Source of the DNA: Closterium sp. Naga37s-1
Taxonomy: Eukaryota > Streptophyta > Zygnematophyceae > Desmidiales > Closteriaceae
Assembly: GCA_947471745.1 (NCBI GenBank)
Contig: CANJKZ010000929.1
Location: forward strand, 682,001-746,000
Direction: 5' to 3'
Length of the DNA stretch: 64,000 nt
The notes beneath the pieces are model-generated. The model made no database searches. It was given only the letters and a program-made list of their open reading frames with translations, and was not told the DNA's origin. The position numbers and the translations under genes were made by a program. Shown here piece by piece: positions 52,770-64,000 of the stretch (positions within the stretch are counted from its first letter, which is position 1; each line of letters begins with the position of its first letter).

Positions 52770-54836
52770 ACATGAGTCAAGGCTCTGTTCTTGGCCACAC
52801 ATGCACTTTGTAACGGATCAGGCCAGAAATAGTCGGGTAGCCCCGTTTCAATGAGCAACCCGCGTGCCGTCTCCGTGATTGTGCGATTCGCTCGCTCGGC
52901 GAAGCCGTTCATTGCAGGGGAGTATGGCATGGTAAGGGAGTGCCTTATGCCATTTTTCTTCAGCCACAATCCAAACTCCTTGCTCAGGAACTCTCCCCCT
53001 CGATCGGTGCGGATTGACTTCACAAGTCGGTCGTGTTGCCGCTCCACCATCGGCAACCAATCGGTCTTCACCGTTTCAGCTACGTCGCTCTTCTTGCACA
53101 CCACGTATACCCAAGTCATGTGGGTGTAGACGTCGACAATGGTGAGGAAGTACTCTGCTCCAGCAGCTCCTAGCTTCAAGGGGCCCACCACGTCCATCAC
53201 CACCTCATCAAGTGGTGCCTTAGCCGTTGCCTCCGAACTCGAGAACGGGAAACGGGTGAACTTGGCTTGCATGCGCGTTGGGCAGCCAAGTACCTCATCA
53301 GGCTCCCCCTTCATACGTATGTCAGCAACTTTCTCTCCCTTTACTAGCTGCTGCAAGATAGGCAGGGCCACATGCCCCATTCGCCGATGCAAGGTGAGCC
53401 AATCGCACTCCCCCGTAGCTGAAGTTGGGTTGGAGAATGCCGCGCTCGCAATAGCGCCCCACATGCTCTCTCCGTAGTCCTCCTCCGCTGCTGCCTCGGG
53501 GTTCTCCTCACCCTTGTGCTGCTCCTTGGCTGCTGCACCACTCTCCTTAGGATCACACAGCTTGCTGGTACCTCCAGGTTTGCTCTTCTTGAGCTCATTC
53601 TCCTTAGCGCGACCGTCCGCGCTATCGCCCCTACCAACCGCTTCACCCTTGGTGCTGATACTTGCTGCCACTTGCCTCTCCTTAGGCATGGGGACCACAG
53701 GGATGTGCCAGATCTCTTTGTAGACATCTCTATCTTCATGAAGGTCCCATAGAATCCGGTTGCCAATCCTTGCGGTGTAGGTCTTGGCTCCCTTCGAGTT
53801 TGTGCCCATGTCGGCCTTTGCCAATTGCCGCACGGAAATCAGGTTGATTGGGCTCCCAAAGCACATTCTTGAGGCCCACCATCTTCCCATCAACACCCTT
53901 GAACATAGCCTTGCCCATGCCTTTCACCTCTGCTCGCTGCCCCAAAGCCGATGTGACATGCTTCACCGGTGACGGTTCGAGTTCGGTGAGCAAGTCCGCG
54001 CGAGGTGTCATGCTATAGGTAGCGCTGCTATCAATCACCCAAAAGTCCAGAGGGTGTAGGGTGACCTTTCCCACAGCTGCTGGCTCCTCAAAGCCTTCAT
54101 CATTCTCTGGTGCAGCCGGTGCATGCGTTGACACAAAGTAGAATTGACCCAGAAACTGATCGCCGCTCGGGTCCTCGTCGTTATCTCCGCTCTTCATGTT
54201 TGCAACACCGCCTCCGCGACCGCTACGGCCTCCACGGCCTCTACCTCTCCCTCCTCCTGCTCCTCTACCCTCTTGGCCTTGAACAGGGGTCCAGCCATCA
54301 GGGAGTTCGAAGAAATTGCGCCACATATGTCCGCTCTTGTGGCAATAATTACACTCGGCGTCGAACCGACCGCGTCCGCGTCCGTAGCTCTTGTCATCAC
54401 CGCTGTATCCGCCATTCCCGCGGCCTCCTCCGAAGTTTCTGCCACCAAACCTTCCTCCCCCTCGTCCTCTGCCTCTTCCTCGGCCATATCCATGGCCGAC
54501 GCTCGCTGCCCCAGCGCCATCCGCACTCGCCAACTCACGGCGGCGGAACTCCTCCTGAAGGATCGCTCGCTTCACGTCTTCAAGCGAGAGACGGGGCAGA
54601 TCACGGTTCAAGTTGATGATGAGCGAGGACCACGATTCCGGGAGTAGAGTCAGCAACTTGGTCTTCTTTTGGAGCTCACTGTATTTCAAATCAGCTCCTT
54701 CAAGCCGCGTCAACAAGTCGAAGAATTTCTGCACTCCTTCTTCAACCGCTTCATCCTCTTCATTTCGTAGTGTCGCCATTTGCTGTGAGCCCCCACTGCG
54801 TCCCCTCCTTCGCGTCCCCTCAACCAGCATCGACAC
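52770..54836 (-). pseudogene. Copia-5 gag-protease-integrase remnant
   Basis: Gag (54836-53740) has LLPESWSSLIINLNRDLPRL and an Arg-Gly-rich tail. The zinc knuckle reads CNYCHKSGHMWRNF, with the last Cys replaced by Phe. The protease site is WVIDSSATYSM, so DSGA has become DSSA. A frame change near 53800-53740 leads to the pre-integrase region (LTLHRRMGHVALPILQQL with CPTRMQAKF, where one zinc Cys is lost). The integrase core follows, with EVVMDVVGPLKLG, IRTDRGGEFLSK and SPAMNGFAERANRT. It ends at about 52770, where gypsy-linked sequence begins. RT, RNase H and LTRs are missing. Confidence 0.88.
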
Positions 54837-55381
54837 CTACTTCATTCCCTCCCTCTAATACATCCCCTCCTTTGCTGTGAGCCCCCACTGCGTCCCCTCC
54901 TTCGCTGTAAGCCTCCACTCAGCATTCCCTCCCTGCACGCCCCTTCGTTGATCCACTGCACACTAGGCCATTCACAGGCGCGCTTCTGGTACACCAGCAT
55001 CGACACCTACACTTTGCCCTCCCTCCTCCATTTCCTCCCTCCATGCCCCTCTTCCCCTGCGCTCTAGGTCAAGCATTGATCCTGCCGTAATGACTTGATT
55101 TCTGCACTACGCCAAGTCGGTATAAAGCAGAGATGTGCTCTATTGCCGGGTGCGCCTCCTTGCCATCCAACCACATGTCCACTCCTATTGCAGTCAATCA
55201 ACCAGGTGCGTGTATGTGCCCCATTTCCTCCACTCCTGTTCTTCTACCTCCACCATCCACTCCCACCATTCACTCCCACCATACTCTCCTACCATCCACT
55301 CCCACCAGCTGTGCGTGGAAACCGCCGAGCCTTTCCCCCACCCCCCCAACCCTCATACCTTCCCCATTATCCTCTCCACAG
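54837..55381. other. Intergenic or intron upstream of the GT37 exons; short repeats
   Basis: GCTGTGAGCCCCCACTGCGT recurs at 54782 and 54876, and CCAGCATCGACACCTAC recurs at 54827 and 54991. It is pyrimidine-rich toward 55380, as expected before a splice acceptor. No further GT37 exon is recognised. Confidence 0.5.
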
Positions 55382-55584
55382 GCACGCCTCAACCAGCTGT
55401 GCCCATATGGCCGGATGTACACACACGTGGCACACTACTTGCTGCACCCAGACAACCAGTTGGGGGGCAACATCACTGCCGTCTTTCATGCCAACCTCGC
55501 CCGCTTCTCGCACCGCCTCGGCGTTCAGGTGAGTGAGGATTGTCTGTGAGTTGATTGAGAGTTCTCCAAGATGAATTCAAGCGA

Positions 55585-55690
55585 GTTATTTGCCCGTGAG
55601 AGATCTCTGTCAGTGAGAGATCTCTGCCCGTGAGAGATCTCTGCCCGTGAGAGATCTCTGCCCGTGAGAGATCTCTGCATGTGAGAGTTC
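55585..55690. repeat. 17-bp minisatellite with palindromic core in a GT37 intron
   Basis: Five to six copies of CCCGTGAGAGATCTCTG follow each other. Each contains the 10-bp perfect palindrome AGAGATCTCT. The array is bounded by GAGAGTTCTCC on both sides (55557 and 55682). Confidence 0.92.
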
Positions 55691-56582
55691 TCCAGAATGA
55701 CTTGTGTGAGGGTAGATGGGACTTCGGGAGTGCTACAGAATTGTGTGCGCTTCTGGCATACTCTGACACCATTGTTTCTCTTCCTCTTGCTGCTGTGCTT
55801 CAGATTCGGTCGCCCCAGGCAAGCAACCTGCAAGTGGCTCATCGTGTGCTCGACTGTTCTGCCAACATCTCACACTACCTGCCCCCCACCTCCCCTCTTG
55901 CACCTGTAAGCCCTTTCTCACACCTGTAAGCCCCTCTCACACTAGTGAGTCCCCCATTCTGTCTCTTTCCCCACTCCAACGCTCAATGGTGCTGCTCCCA
56001 TTTCTGCCCTCCCTTTTTCTCCAAATACTGCTCCCCACGTTTAGCTCTGCTTGTCTTTAACCATGAGAGCCACCGCACCCATTAATCATCAATTTTCTTC
56101 GTCAACCCAGGTCGTCCCCATCTTGTATAAAATCCGACTGAGTTCTGAGCCATATAATCAATCCGATATCTTCGTCTAAGTTCTCTGCCCATTTGTACGT
56201 GAATCAGTTGTGTGTCTTTGCTTGACCTTCACTGCTGCTCCTTGCCTCCCAGTATGCCCCCAGGACGCCTGCAAGCGAGGCCTCCCCGTACTAGAAAATG
56301 TTGGTGTTTGTGTCGTCACTCAACACCCGCCACCTCATGGACCTGCGGCACCGTTATCTGCACCGCCATGCCTTGGGCAGCACTCTTGTTGACTTCTGGA
56401 CGTGAGTCAATGCTCTCTACGTGATCCCTCCAAGCTCCCTCCAAGCACCATCCAATGTGCCTCAAGGTGCCACTGAGGTGCTCTGAGCCTCTTGGCTGAA
56501 ATTGGAACTGACTCAATCAGCATTTAGGGCGCTGACGTTCCCTGGCCGCTTTGATGTTTGATTGACGCTCAGGGAAGCCAAA

Positions 56583-56760
56583 AAAAAAGGGGCGGGGGGG
56601 GGGGGGGGGGGAGGGGGGGGGGGGAGCGGGGTAGGGAGGAGGGGAGGAGGGGGGGAGGGGGAAGGAAGGGGGGAGGTTTGGGGGGTGGGTGGGGTGGTGA
56701 AAGAGGGAGGGTGAGAGGGGCTTGGAGGGGGGAGGGGGAGGACGGTGAATTGAAGGGTTG
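56583..56760. repeat. Purine tract (G-rich) in a GT37 intron
   Basis: About 175 bp almost entirely of G and A on the plus strand, including G runs of more than 15, lies in the intron between the exons ending at 56401 and starting at 58045. It could form triplex or quadruplex structure and is a likely place for sequencing error. Confidence 0.9.
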
Positions 56761-57569
56761 AGGGGAGATAGGGGTGACCAAATTTGGAAAATGAAAGTTC
56801 CTCGACATGATTACTCATTATCAGGAATAGGAAATAGTTTCGCGCTGGTTATTTTGTTGGCGGGAGGCTGCTCATGAAGAATAGGGTGCGAGTCAATGTT
56901 AAAGCAGCAGTATACATTTGGCAAGGAGAGTGCCAAAAGTTTATAAATGGTACATGGGGGGGGCGAAACTGTGGGGCACACTGTAAAACCCTGAACCCAG
57001 CTGCCAAATGTATACTGCCGCTTTAAAGTGCTCGTGAAGCGTTTTGCATCAAAATGCTTGGCAATTGACACTCCTGCTCTGAGCTTTAAATCCAATATAG
57101 CTCTTTCCATGGATAGGATCTGGTTGCTTTTCGTATGATGCATAGAACCGCAGAATTAGACACACTAGCACATGCACAAAAGCACTCTCGGCAATTTCAG
57201 TTAACTTCTGTTAACTTAGGCGACTTGCTTGATTCCCCCAATGCGTGTGTGCTCCCTTGCAATGGCAGGCTGACCAATGAGAAGGAAGAAAATCATAAGG
57301 AGGAGAAGATGGTACCAGCTGTCTTGGACATGTGGCTTCTAAGCTTCTAGTGGCTTCTGCTATGTTAACCTTGCAACCTTGCCCTCTCTGCACTGAACTG
57401 GTTCTCAACCATCCCTCCCTCTCTTCTGTTCTGCTCCCCCCCCCCCCATCCCTCCGATGACCGATGGCTCTGCTCGTAGCACACGTGCCGTCAGTTGGCA
57501 ATACAACATACTACTACTAACCCCCTGCTTGTCTGTCTATCTATCCATCCCTTGTGCCCCCGCTCGTTC

Positions 57570-57985
57570 ACTGTGTATCATCCCCTCCCCTGTGCATTCT
57601 CTTCTCCCCTATGTATCATCCCCTCCACAGTGTATCCTCCCCTCCCCTGTGCATTCTCTTCTCCCCTATGTATCCTCCCCTCCACTGTGTATCCTCCCTT
57701 ACACTGTGTATCCTCCCCTCCATTGTGCACCTTCCCCTCCACTGTGCACCTTCCCCTTCACTGTGCATCCTCCCTTCCACTGTGTATCCTCCCCTCTACT
57801 GTGTATCCTCCCCTCCACTGTGTATCCTCCTTTGCACTTTGTATCCTCCCCTACATTGTGTATCCTCCCTTCCATTGTGTATCCTCCACTCCACTGTGTA
57901 TCCTCCCCTCCACTGTGTATCCTCCCCTCCCTTGTGCACTCTCTTCTTCCCTGTGTATCCTCCCCTCTCCTATGCCCCCTCTCCT
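57570..57985. repeat. 19-20-bp pyrimidine-rich minisatellite in the same intron
   Basis: About 20 imperfect copies of CTCCACTGTGTATCCTCCC run up to within 60 bases of the exon at 58045. The open frames across it are repeat-derived. It supplies a very long polypyrimidine stretch upstream of the acceptor. Confidence 0.92.
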
Positions 57986-58371
57986 TCCCTGTGTTGCCTC
58001 CTCTCCCCTGTACTTGTCCCTACCTCCCCATTTCCCTCTCCCAGCGACCGCCTGCTCATAACGCACCTCTCCACATTTGGCAGCACGGAAGTGGGGCTGG
58101 CGGGCATAGACAGCCACTCCATGGCGATCACAATGATGCTCGGCCTAAGTGGCGCAACTCTTCCGGCCCCACAAGCTGCCAGCCTGTCTCCTCCGAACCC
58201 TGTGATCACTTGGGCGGCCCTATCCAATGGGTGGGTTGCTTGCGTCCCACAGCCATGCAAAGTTTTCTGGATTGGTGTGCGGTCTCATTTTTCACTGCTT
58301 CAGCATGCCAGGGGCTCTTCATGAACGAGCAAGTGAGCCTCGTCGGAACCATGCAACCCCTTAGCGAGTGA

Positions 58372-58930
58372 TGCCACAAGGGCGTGTCGCTTGACGCCGC
58401 TCCACTTTCCTCGTCCCCTTCTACCGTTCTTGCTCCTTTATGTTTTCCCATTTGATTGCATATTTGACTTTCGCGAATGACGACCTATGTCCATGTCAAT
58501 AAAACAGAATCTTGCGTTTCTCATAAAATCATGCTTTTGGGAGCGTCCGCATGGAGCTTTATGTCGGCTGTATCCATTTGTGAGCTCGTGTTTGCAGAGT
58601 GGGTGCAAAAAAATTCAGAATTTAGGTGCGAATAACACAATAGACATGATGTTTGGATTTAGGAATTGCCCAAGGATGCGGTATGGTTTGCAAAACAATA
58701 AACCTCTCACAGCGTAGGTGGTGGTGAAGTCTGCGTTTCGTTACAGTAAAGCTTGTGTAAGATCATACTCGCTGTACGGGTAATTATTCTGATTATTATG
58801 TGTCTTTGTGTTTCTTGCGAGTACCTTTTTTCCTGGTAAATCAGAAAATGGGCTGAGGTAGTTGCATATTTCCCCATACAGCCAAGAATAATGGTGCCAT
58901 TGCCAAGATAGGTTCTGATTAACTCACAGT
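58372..58930. other. GT37 3' flank, polyadenylation signal
   Basis: AATAAA lies at 58498-58503, about 130 bases after the last stop. It is a plausible polyadenylation signal for the plus-strand gene. The rest up to the LINE tail is A/T-rich without coding similarity. Confidence 0.5.
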
Positions 58931-59053
58931 TTATTTTTATTTTTTTTTAAGATTATTTGATAGCATACACCGGGAGGACAAGCATATGATACAAAAAACG
59001 GTCGTAACCGTGCTTAAGGAACAGTAGGCATGCTACTGCCCCAGTTGGGATTC

Positions 59054-62000
59054 CTAGGGCCGTGCCCTCCTGTTGGACCAGATCGCTGCAAATGCCTTCG
59101 TCCACTTCCAACCGCTGCCATCCATTTTTATCCTCTGCAACAGCCTTTGTTCCTCTGCCAGACCTTTCTGCTTCTGTTTCCGCCATGACACCCCGAATTT
59201 CCGAGTGTAGATTCTTGCATGCTGCTTGAAAGCAAACTCAATCCTGTGCAGCAACCTCTGCGTCCGGAACCTCCCACCACGAAATACAGCTTCACAGCGC
59301 TCCAACCACAGCTGGTGAAAAGTGATCGCCGTAATGGTCAGCTCCGGAAAAGCTGAATTGGTACTGGTTTTCCGGAACAGTAAGTCGCCCAAAGTGCCCG
59401 TTGTTCGGTTGGGGTTGAACATGCACAGGGCACGTCGAAGAGCCGTGATGACAGCCTGGATACGGGGGCACTGAACGAGACAGTGCTCCAGAGTTTCCGG
59501 CTCTCCACAGTAAGGACACGTAGGCTTGCTGCTGAGGAAAGCAAGCCGCTCTCCGACTTGTAAATTGAGGCCATGAATACGAACAAGAACGTCACGTGGG
59601 CGGCTGGGGACTGCCAGCGAGTCCCGACTCTGAATCGCCCATTTCCAGTTGATGTGGCCATCCCATCGCTCTGCCCACTTCTGCTGTTTGTATGATTGGA
59701 TGTTGGCAGCTGCCCAGGCCTCCTTCATCCGCTTCAATGGAATAATCTGCCCGTTCGAAAAAAATGTTCAGCTTCGCCGCAGAACTAACCGATTGAGGGA
59801 GCACTGTCGGAAACCCCAGCACACGGAGCCATGAGGCAGGGATAGCGCCCAGTGCCCTCGACGCTAGCCTTGCAGGACCGCTCCCTCCCAGCCGCTGTGT
59901 TAGCTCCGCCATGGATAACGATACCAGCTCCCCTTCAGCACCCAGCAGATCGCCCAGCCTGAGTTTATGCAGTTGCTTCGCATCTTTCTGCCCTCCGACA
60001 GGAGTGGTTCCGTTGAGCAAGACGTTGGCGTTGAAAACCAGCCGTTCTTGCAACACTTCGCCCTTTGTCACCGCGGCCGGCCGGATGCAGAGCAGGGAGA
60101 GGAGAAAACACTCGCAGGTCTGCCTCCAGCGGATACTCCTGCCCTCCCAATGTTTTAGCAGCTTTGCGTGCGCTAAGAAACTGTCAGCCCCCAGAGGTAG
60201 GTCTGCCGCCTTAATCATGATATCGCGCTTGACAGGGTTTCTTTCCGTGAAAAAGAGCCCCACCCTCCTGGCCGCAAGGCAGGAGAGCACGATCTCCGGA
60301 TCTCTCACTCTGATCCCTCCTGCTTTTCTGGATGTGTACAGGAGAATTTTGCTCCAAAGAATGAAGCCTTTCGCCGTGGAGACTCTGTTTCCGGATACGA
60401 AGCCATGGAGGAGGCGAACAACGTTGTCCCACGTGTCAGCCGGCGGCGGGTAGATCTGCGCCTGAAACGCCACGATCGGACGATATAGTAATTCACCACC
60501 GTCGCTCTTGCTAACGTTGTGAGATATTTCTGCTTCCATTTAATCAGCTTTTCTGTGATGTGGCACAGAGCCTTCTCCCAGGTCTGCACACCGCTTCCGG
60601 ATGGCGACACCCAAACTCCCAACAGCTTCTCCGTGTCGTCTGCACCGGCCCATTTGAAGCCTCCGCTCCTGTCATCCTGCGCTCCCAGGTTAGCCCCCAA
60701 GGGGAACACCACTGACTTAGACTTGTTAGTCGCCAGACCGGAGACACTTTCGAATCTGTCCAGAATCTTCTCCACGCTGGCTATTTGATCCCTCCCTTGC
60801 AGTACCAGAGTCGTATCGTCCGCGTAGCCTAGGTAGTTCAGCCGCTGCACGTCCCTGCTCAGCCCCAGCTTCGCTCTCTCCACTTCTTGGGCTAACGGCT
60901 CGACCGCACACAGGAAGAGGTACGGAGCAAGTTGGCACCCTTGCCTGACACCGGACACCACGTCCATTCCTTCCCCGAACCAGCCATTGACTAAAAGCTT
61001 TGTTGTGGTATTCTCGTGCAGGCCTTCGATACATCCCACAAACCGCGGCGGGAACCCCATTCCCCTCAGCACCTGGAAAAGGAAGTCCCTGGACACCGAA
61101 TCAAATGCTTTCTGGAAATCGACGAGGAGGAGGTACCAGTCCTCGTTTTCATTCTTTGCTACATCAATTATGTCGGCTACCAACGCCACCGCATCAGAGA
61201 GCCGTCTCCCCGGGAGGAATCCATACTGTTCCGGAGAGATGACCCGGTGCAGAACTGTTTTCATGCGGTCCGCCACCACCCTCGCCAACACCTTGTAAGT
61301 GAAATTCAGCAACGTAATGGGTCTGTAGTTGTTGAGTTGATCACGGTCGCCTTTTTTATGCAAGAGAATCGTCACCGCTTCTTTTATCTCCGCCGCCAGA
61401 GAAGCTGATGCCTCGAAATCCCACGCCATTGCCATAAAACTCCCCCCCAAGAGATCCCAATGTGCTTCGAAGAGCTCTTTTGGGAGGTCGTCGCTCCCTG
61501 GGGATTTGTGTTTCGCCATCGCGGCGAAAGCACTCCTAACCTCCTGATCTGTCCATTCTGCTGTTAGTGCCTCTGTCATCTCCCCTTCCAGGCGCCGGTC
61601 TGGAGCAATTTCCCATCCAGCAAAGTCTGTGCGCCGATCTTCTCCAAAGATGTTGTTGAAGAAAGACGAGGCCGCAGCTAGAACTTGCTTGGGGCCTGAC
61701 ACCGCCACTCCTCCCACGTTCAGCTCCGTTATTTGCGTCCGAGCCTTCCTCGCGCGGACCTTAGCCGAGAGATGCTTGGATGCGATTTCGCCGGTCATCT
61801 CCGCTGTCAACCCGGCCTGCAGGTGCAATTTTTCCTGTCTTGCTGCTTGGTACTGCTTCAACTGCGACTCCTTTGCCTCCAACAGTGCCTTTTTTGCTGG
61901 ACAGCCTGGATCACTCATCATTTCCTGCGTCAGCTTTGCTACTGCTCCCGTCAAATGCTCCAGCGTAGCCTTAACCCTTTTGCTCTCCTCTCTTGCGTAC

Positions 62001-62893
62001 GCTCTGAGCCCTGCTCCCAGGCGTGATATAAGGAGCTCGAAACTGCTAACGTCGTTCACCGGCGTTCTTCGCACCGTCGCTTCAATGATCTTTCGGACCC
62101 CAGCACGGTGAACCATCGAGGCGTGCAGTCTCCACATTCCCGGGCCGGTGCAGACTTTTGCGTCCAGACGAAAAGCGACCTTCACCGCGAAGCTGTGGTC
62201 AGAGATCGGCTCGTCAGGTTTGTCATGGGAGGCAACAGACAGAAAAGATAAAAGCGACTGAGACACAAGAGCACGGTCTATGCGGGTGCTGGCTTGCTGG
62301 GCTTTAGAGTAGAAGGTGTACTCTCTACAGCGCGGGTGCAGAGTGCGGAATGCGTCTGAGAGCTGGAAGGCGGTACACCTTAGAAGAAGCTTATCATTTT
62401 CAGAAGAGGATCCTTGGCCTGATGTTGTGTCAAGCTTCGTGTCGTCAGTTATATTCAGGTCACCTATCAGCAGTAGATGCTCTGCGGGGGATATGCTATC
62501 AACTACGGGACCTACGATGCCATGAATGAATCTGGATCTAAGGGTGGGATCGGATGGGAAGTATGCGGCTAGGAGAGTGAGATCTAGGCCGGGGGCTTTG
62601 ACTGCGGTCTTAATCAGTCTACCTGAAGGATGAATGAGGGTGTCATGGAAAGTGACATCAGGATTCCGGCTAAGCACGGCAACCCCGCCGGCACGTGTAA
62701 GGTAAGAAGAGGCTAAGGTCGTTGTGTCAGGGAGAGATTTCCAATAATGGTGGTTTGGACCTAATCTAGTGTCTGCTAAAACCGCGATGTCTGCTGCTGT
62801 GCGAAGCCATGTGGTGACTCGGTTTTGCTTAGCTCGATTTCCTAGGCCGTTAACGTTGAGGCTCGCGATGGTGAGATGGTTTTTGTAATTCAT
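59054..62893 (-). pseudogene. LINE ORF2: APE endonuclease + reverse transcriptase + zinc tail
   Basis: The start is taken at ATG 62893 (MNYKNHLTIASLNVNGLG). The endonuclease carries LNVNGLG, VLADTRLG, LLIGDLNITDD and ISDHSF. RT carries YRPITLLNFTYKVLARVVAD, FQKAFDSVSRDFL, GVRQGCQLAPYLF and the catalytic YLGYADDTTLVLQG. The C-terminus has CPYCGEPETLEHCLVQCP, the usual plant LINE Cys/His motif. Two frame breaks interrupt it, near 60480 (after VVNYYIV) and near 59760 at a run of seven A. The second could be a sequencing slip. Without these breaks the protein would be about 1280 residues, normal for ORF2. Confidence 0.92.
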
Positions 62894-63290
62894 GGGTCCA
62901 CTGCCTTGCAGCCCCTGATCATCCACAAGCTGATAAAGGATACAACACAAGCGACACTGACTCCTAGGCTCCAACTGGTGACAACATCCAACCTCCACTC
63001 CAGGTCAGTCAAAGGCCGTACTCCTTCCGAATAACAGTAAGACTTGTCCTCTCGAGCGACTGCTTGGTTGCTGAGCCTGGCGTTTCCAGATTCAGCATGT
63101 GAGCTGCAGTTGCGATGTGAGCAGTTGCCGTCATAAAACTCTTGCCGTGTGCCTTTCCGCAGCCTTCCTGCGTGCAGATCCACTCCTCCCTGCAGCTGCC
63201 GGTAGAGATGAGAGCCAGTGCAGGATCGCGGAGAAGGGGGAGGAATAACGTGGAAGTACTCAGGGACGCCGCTGCAACAGTCAAATAAAG
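62894..63290 (-). other. LINE 5' part with a small zinc-finger-like frame
   Basis: A minus frame (63284-63009) encodes WICTQEGCGKAHGK followed by HIATAAHM, a C-x4-C...H...H spacing like a C2H2 finger. It may be the tail of ORF1 or sequence ahead of ORF2. No nucleocapsid or coiled-coil ORF1 signature is seen. Confidence 0.35.
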
Positions 63291-63389
63291 AGTCAGTATG
63301 AGAAGAAAGCGAGAAAACTAAGACGAGGCCGTTGAAGGTGAGTGGAAACTGCGGACAGACAAAGCGTGCGAGTCATGGACTAGGAGAAG

Positions 63390-64000
63390 TTGAACCAGAT
63401 GCTGGTGCAAATGGCAATGGTACAGTCAACAGTGAAATTGTTGTCGACGGAAGTTACGACACTACGTGAAGAAAACACCGAGCTACGCCGGATGCTAGGT
63501 GAAGCGCGTCAGGAGTCGCCCCATGAAGAAGGTGACACCGTCAGTCATGGAGCAAGTGGAGCCGTCACAAGTGGCGAGCTCGCACGAGGCAACAACGAAA
63601 GCAAACGGTCGGCAGAGTCGGCGCTAGCGACACTTGTAGTTAGTACAATTAAGATCAAGCCCGCGAGCCCGCCCCTGTTCAACCCTAATGACAAGGCGAC
63701 TACAGTGAAGAGGTGGCTATTTGGTAGCGCGCGTTGACGATAATGCCACGCGTATTGGTTACGCGGTTTCGCTTCTCCGAGGAGCGGCTCTGGAGTGGTG
63801 GCGACATACCTTGGACACGGGGACCCCGACAGCTGTGACACATATGGAAGATGGGACCTCAATCTCGGTTAATCAAGTGGCAGCGTCAATCTTCGGTTTG
63901 ACCAAGATTCGCGCGTGGAAGGAGTGGGGCGCAACCCTACGAGATCGATTCAAGCACGTATCCGCCCCGGAGCAAGCTCGCATGAAGCTGCATACTTGGT
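63390..64000 (+). pseudogene. Ty3/gypsy gag, N-terminal part
   Basis: The first frame (63390-63737) has a short coiled-coil-like start (LLSTEVTTLREENTELRRML) and ends in PASPPLFNPNDKATTVKRWL. The next frame continues the gag with AVSLLRGAALEWWRHTL and then AWKEWGATLRDRFK, the retrotransposon-gag capsid signature. A one-base shift near 63720-63740 separates the two. The element runs off the right edge, and its 5' LTR is not seen between it and the LINE. Confidence 0.75.

Larger units (their letters stand above)
55382..58371 (+). pseudogene. GT37 xyloglucan fucosyltransferase-like gene, 5'-incomplete, frame broken
   Basis: GT37 enzymes are Golgi alpha-1,2-fucosyltransferases acting on cell-wall xyloglucan or arabinogalactan. 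Exons that join in phase: 55382-55528, 55804-55905, 56295-56401 and 58045 onward. They encode MYTHVAHYLLHPDNQLGGNI and RLGVQIRSP, KMLVFVSSLNTRHLMDLRHR, then TDRLLITHLSTFGSTEVGLA, each in the order of the family's conserved C-terminal blocks. In the last exon the family's Cys/EPC block (SCQPVSSEPCDHLGGPIQWV) lies in another frame, so coding switches frame near 58120-58170; without the switch the frame stops at 58324, with it at 58371. The N-terminal membrane anchor and donor-binding exons are not found; copia-5 lies where they should be. It could be a real gene disturbed by an assembly error, but a decayed fragment is more likely. Confidence 0.72.
58931..63290 (-). mobile_element. L1-like LINE, nearly full ORF2
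   Basis: On the minus strand the element has a short 5' part (63290-62894), an ORF2 with endonuclease, RT and Cys/His tail (62893-59054), a 3' UTR of about 100 bases and an A-rich tail (AAAAAAAAATAAAAATAAA, 58950-58932). No complete ORF1 is present, so the copy is probably 5'-truncated. A target duplication could not be fixed. It lies tail-to-tail with the GT37 remnant. Confidence 0.88.

Overview
The window is nuclear DNA of a plant-lineage eukaryote. Its host genes are intron-rich with GT-AG splice sites and include a condensin SMC2 and a GT37 xyloglucan-fucosyltransferase relative. Its LTR elements are primed by initiator-Met tRNA. A streptophyte alga or an early land-plant lineage would fit, but this is inference from gene families; no marker names the species.

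Layout. 1-11907 is a nearly pure 18-bp satellite, followed by a short 31-bp repeat. 12215-13202 holds the last two exons of a pyrimidine 5'-nucleotidase. The acceptor of the first exon faces the satellite, so the satellite may lie inside an intron. 13203-39575 is a stack of nested LTR elements: (a) a decayed Ty1/copia element (copia-1, minus) split by a 1474-bp non-autonomous LTR element with TSD TAAAG; (b) a second copia remnant (copia-2, minus) carrying a 347-bp miniature LTR element with TSD AGAGC; (c) a gag/integrase fragment (copia-4, plus) between two inverted copies of a GTCGAC-rich repeat; (d) a third copia (copia-3, minus) split inside its reverse transcriptase by a young, almost intact copia (plus, 27961-35197) flanked by a 62-bp direct repeat instead of the usual 5 bp.

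40120-40462 is a solo Ty3/gypsy LTR with TSD TAAAT. 41525-50460 (minus) is a complete SMC2 gene. I resolve 18 exons that join in phase into 1212 residues. Several of its introns hold decayed copies of neighbouring exons, and one holds a minisatellite built from a 5' splice site. 51232-54836 is a gypsy integrase and LTR fused to a decayed copia (copia-5). 55382-58371 (plus) is a 5'-incomplete GT37 gene with a frame break in its last exon. 58931-63290 (minus) is an L1-like LINE, and 63390-64000 is the start of a gypsy gag.

No operon-like grouping exists. The three host genes are independent and separated by transposable elements. The most unusual item is the 347-bp element at 20908-21254. Its LTR/internal junction carries tRNA-like A and B boxes, and a T-run sits where a Pol III transcript would begin and end, so it may be a Pol III-transcribed LTR element.
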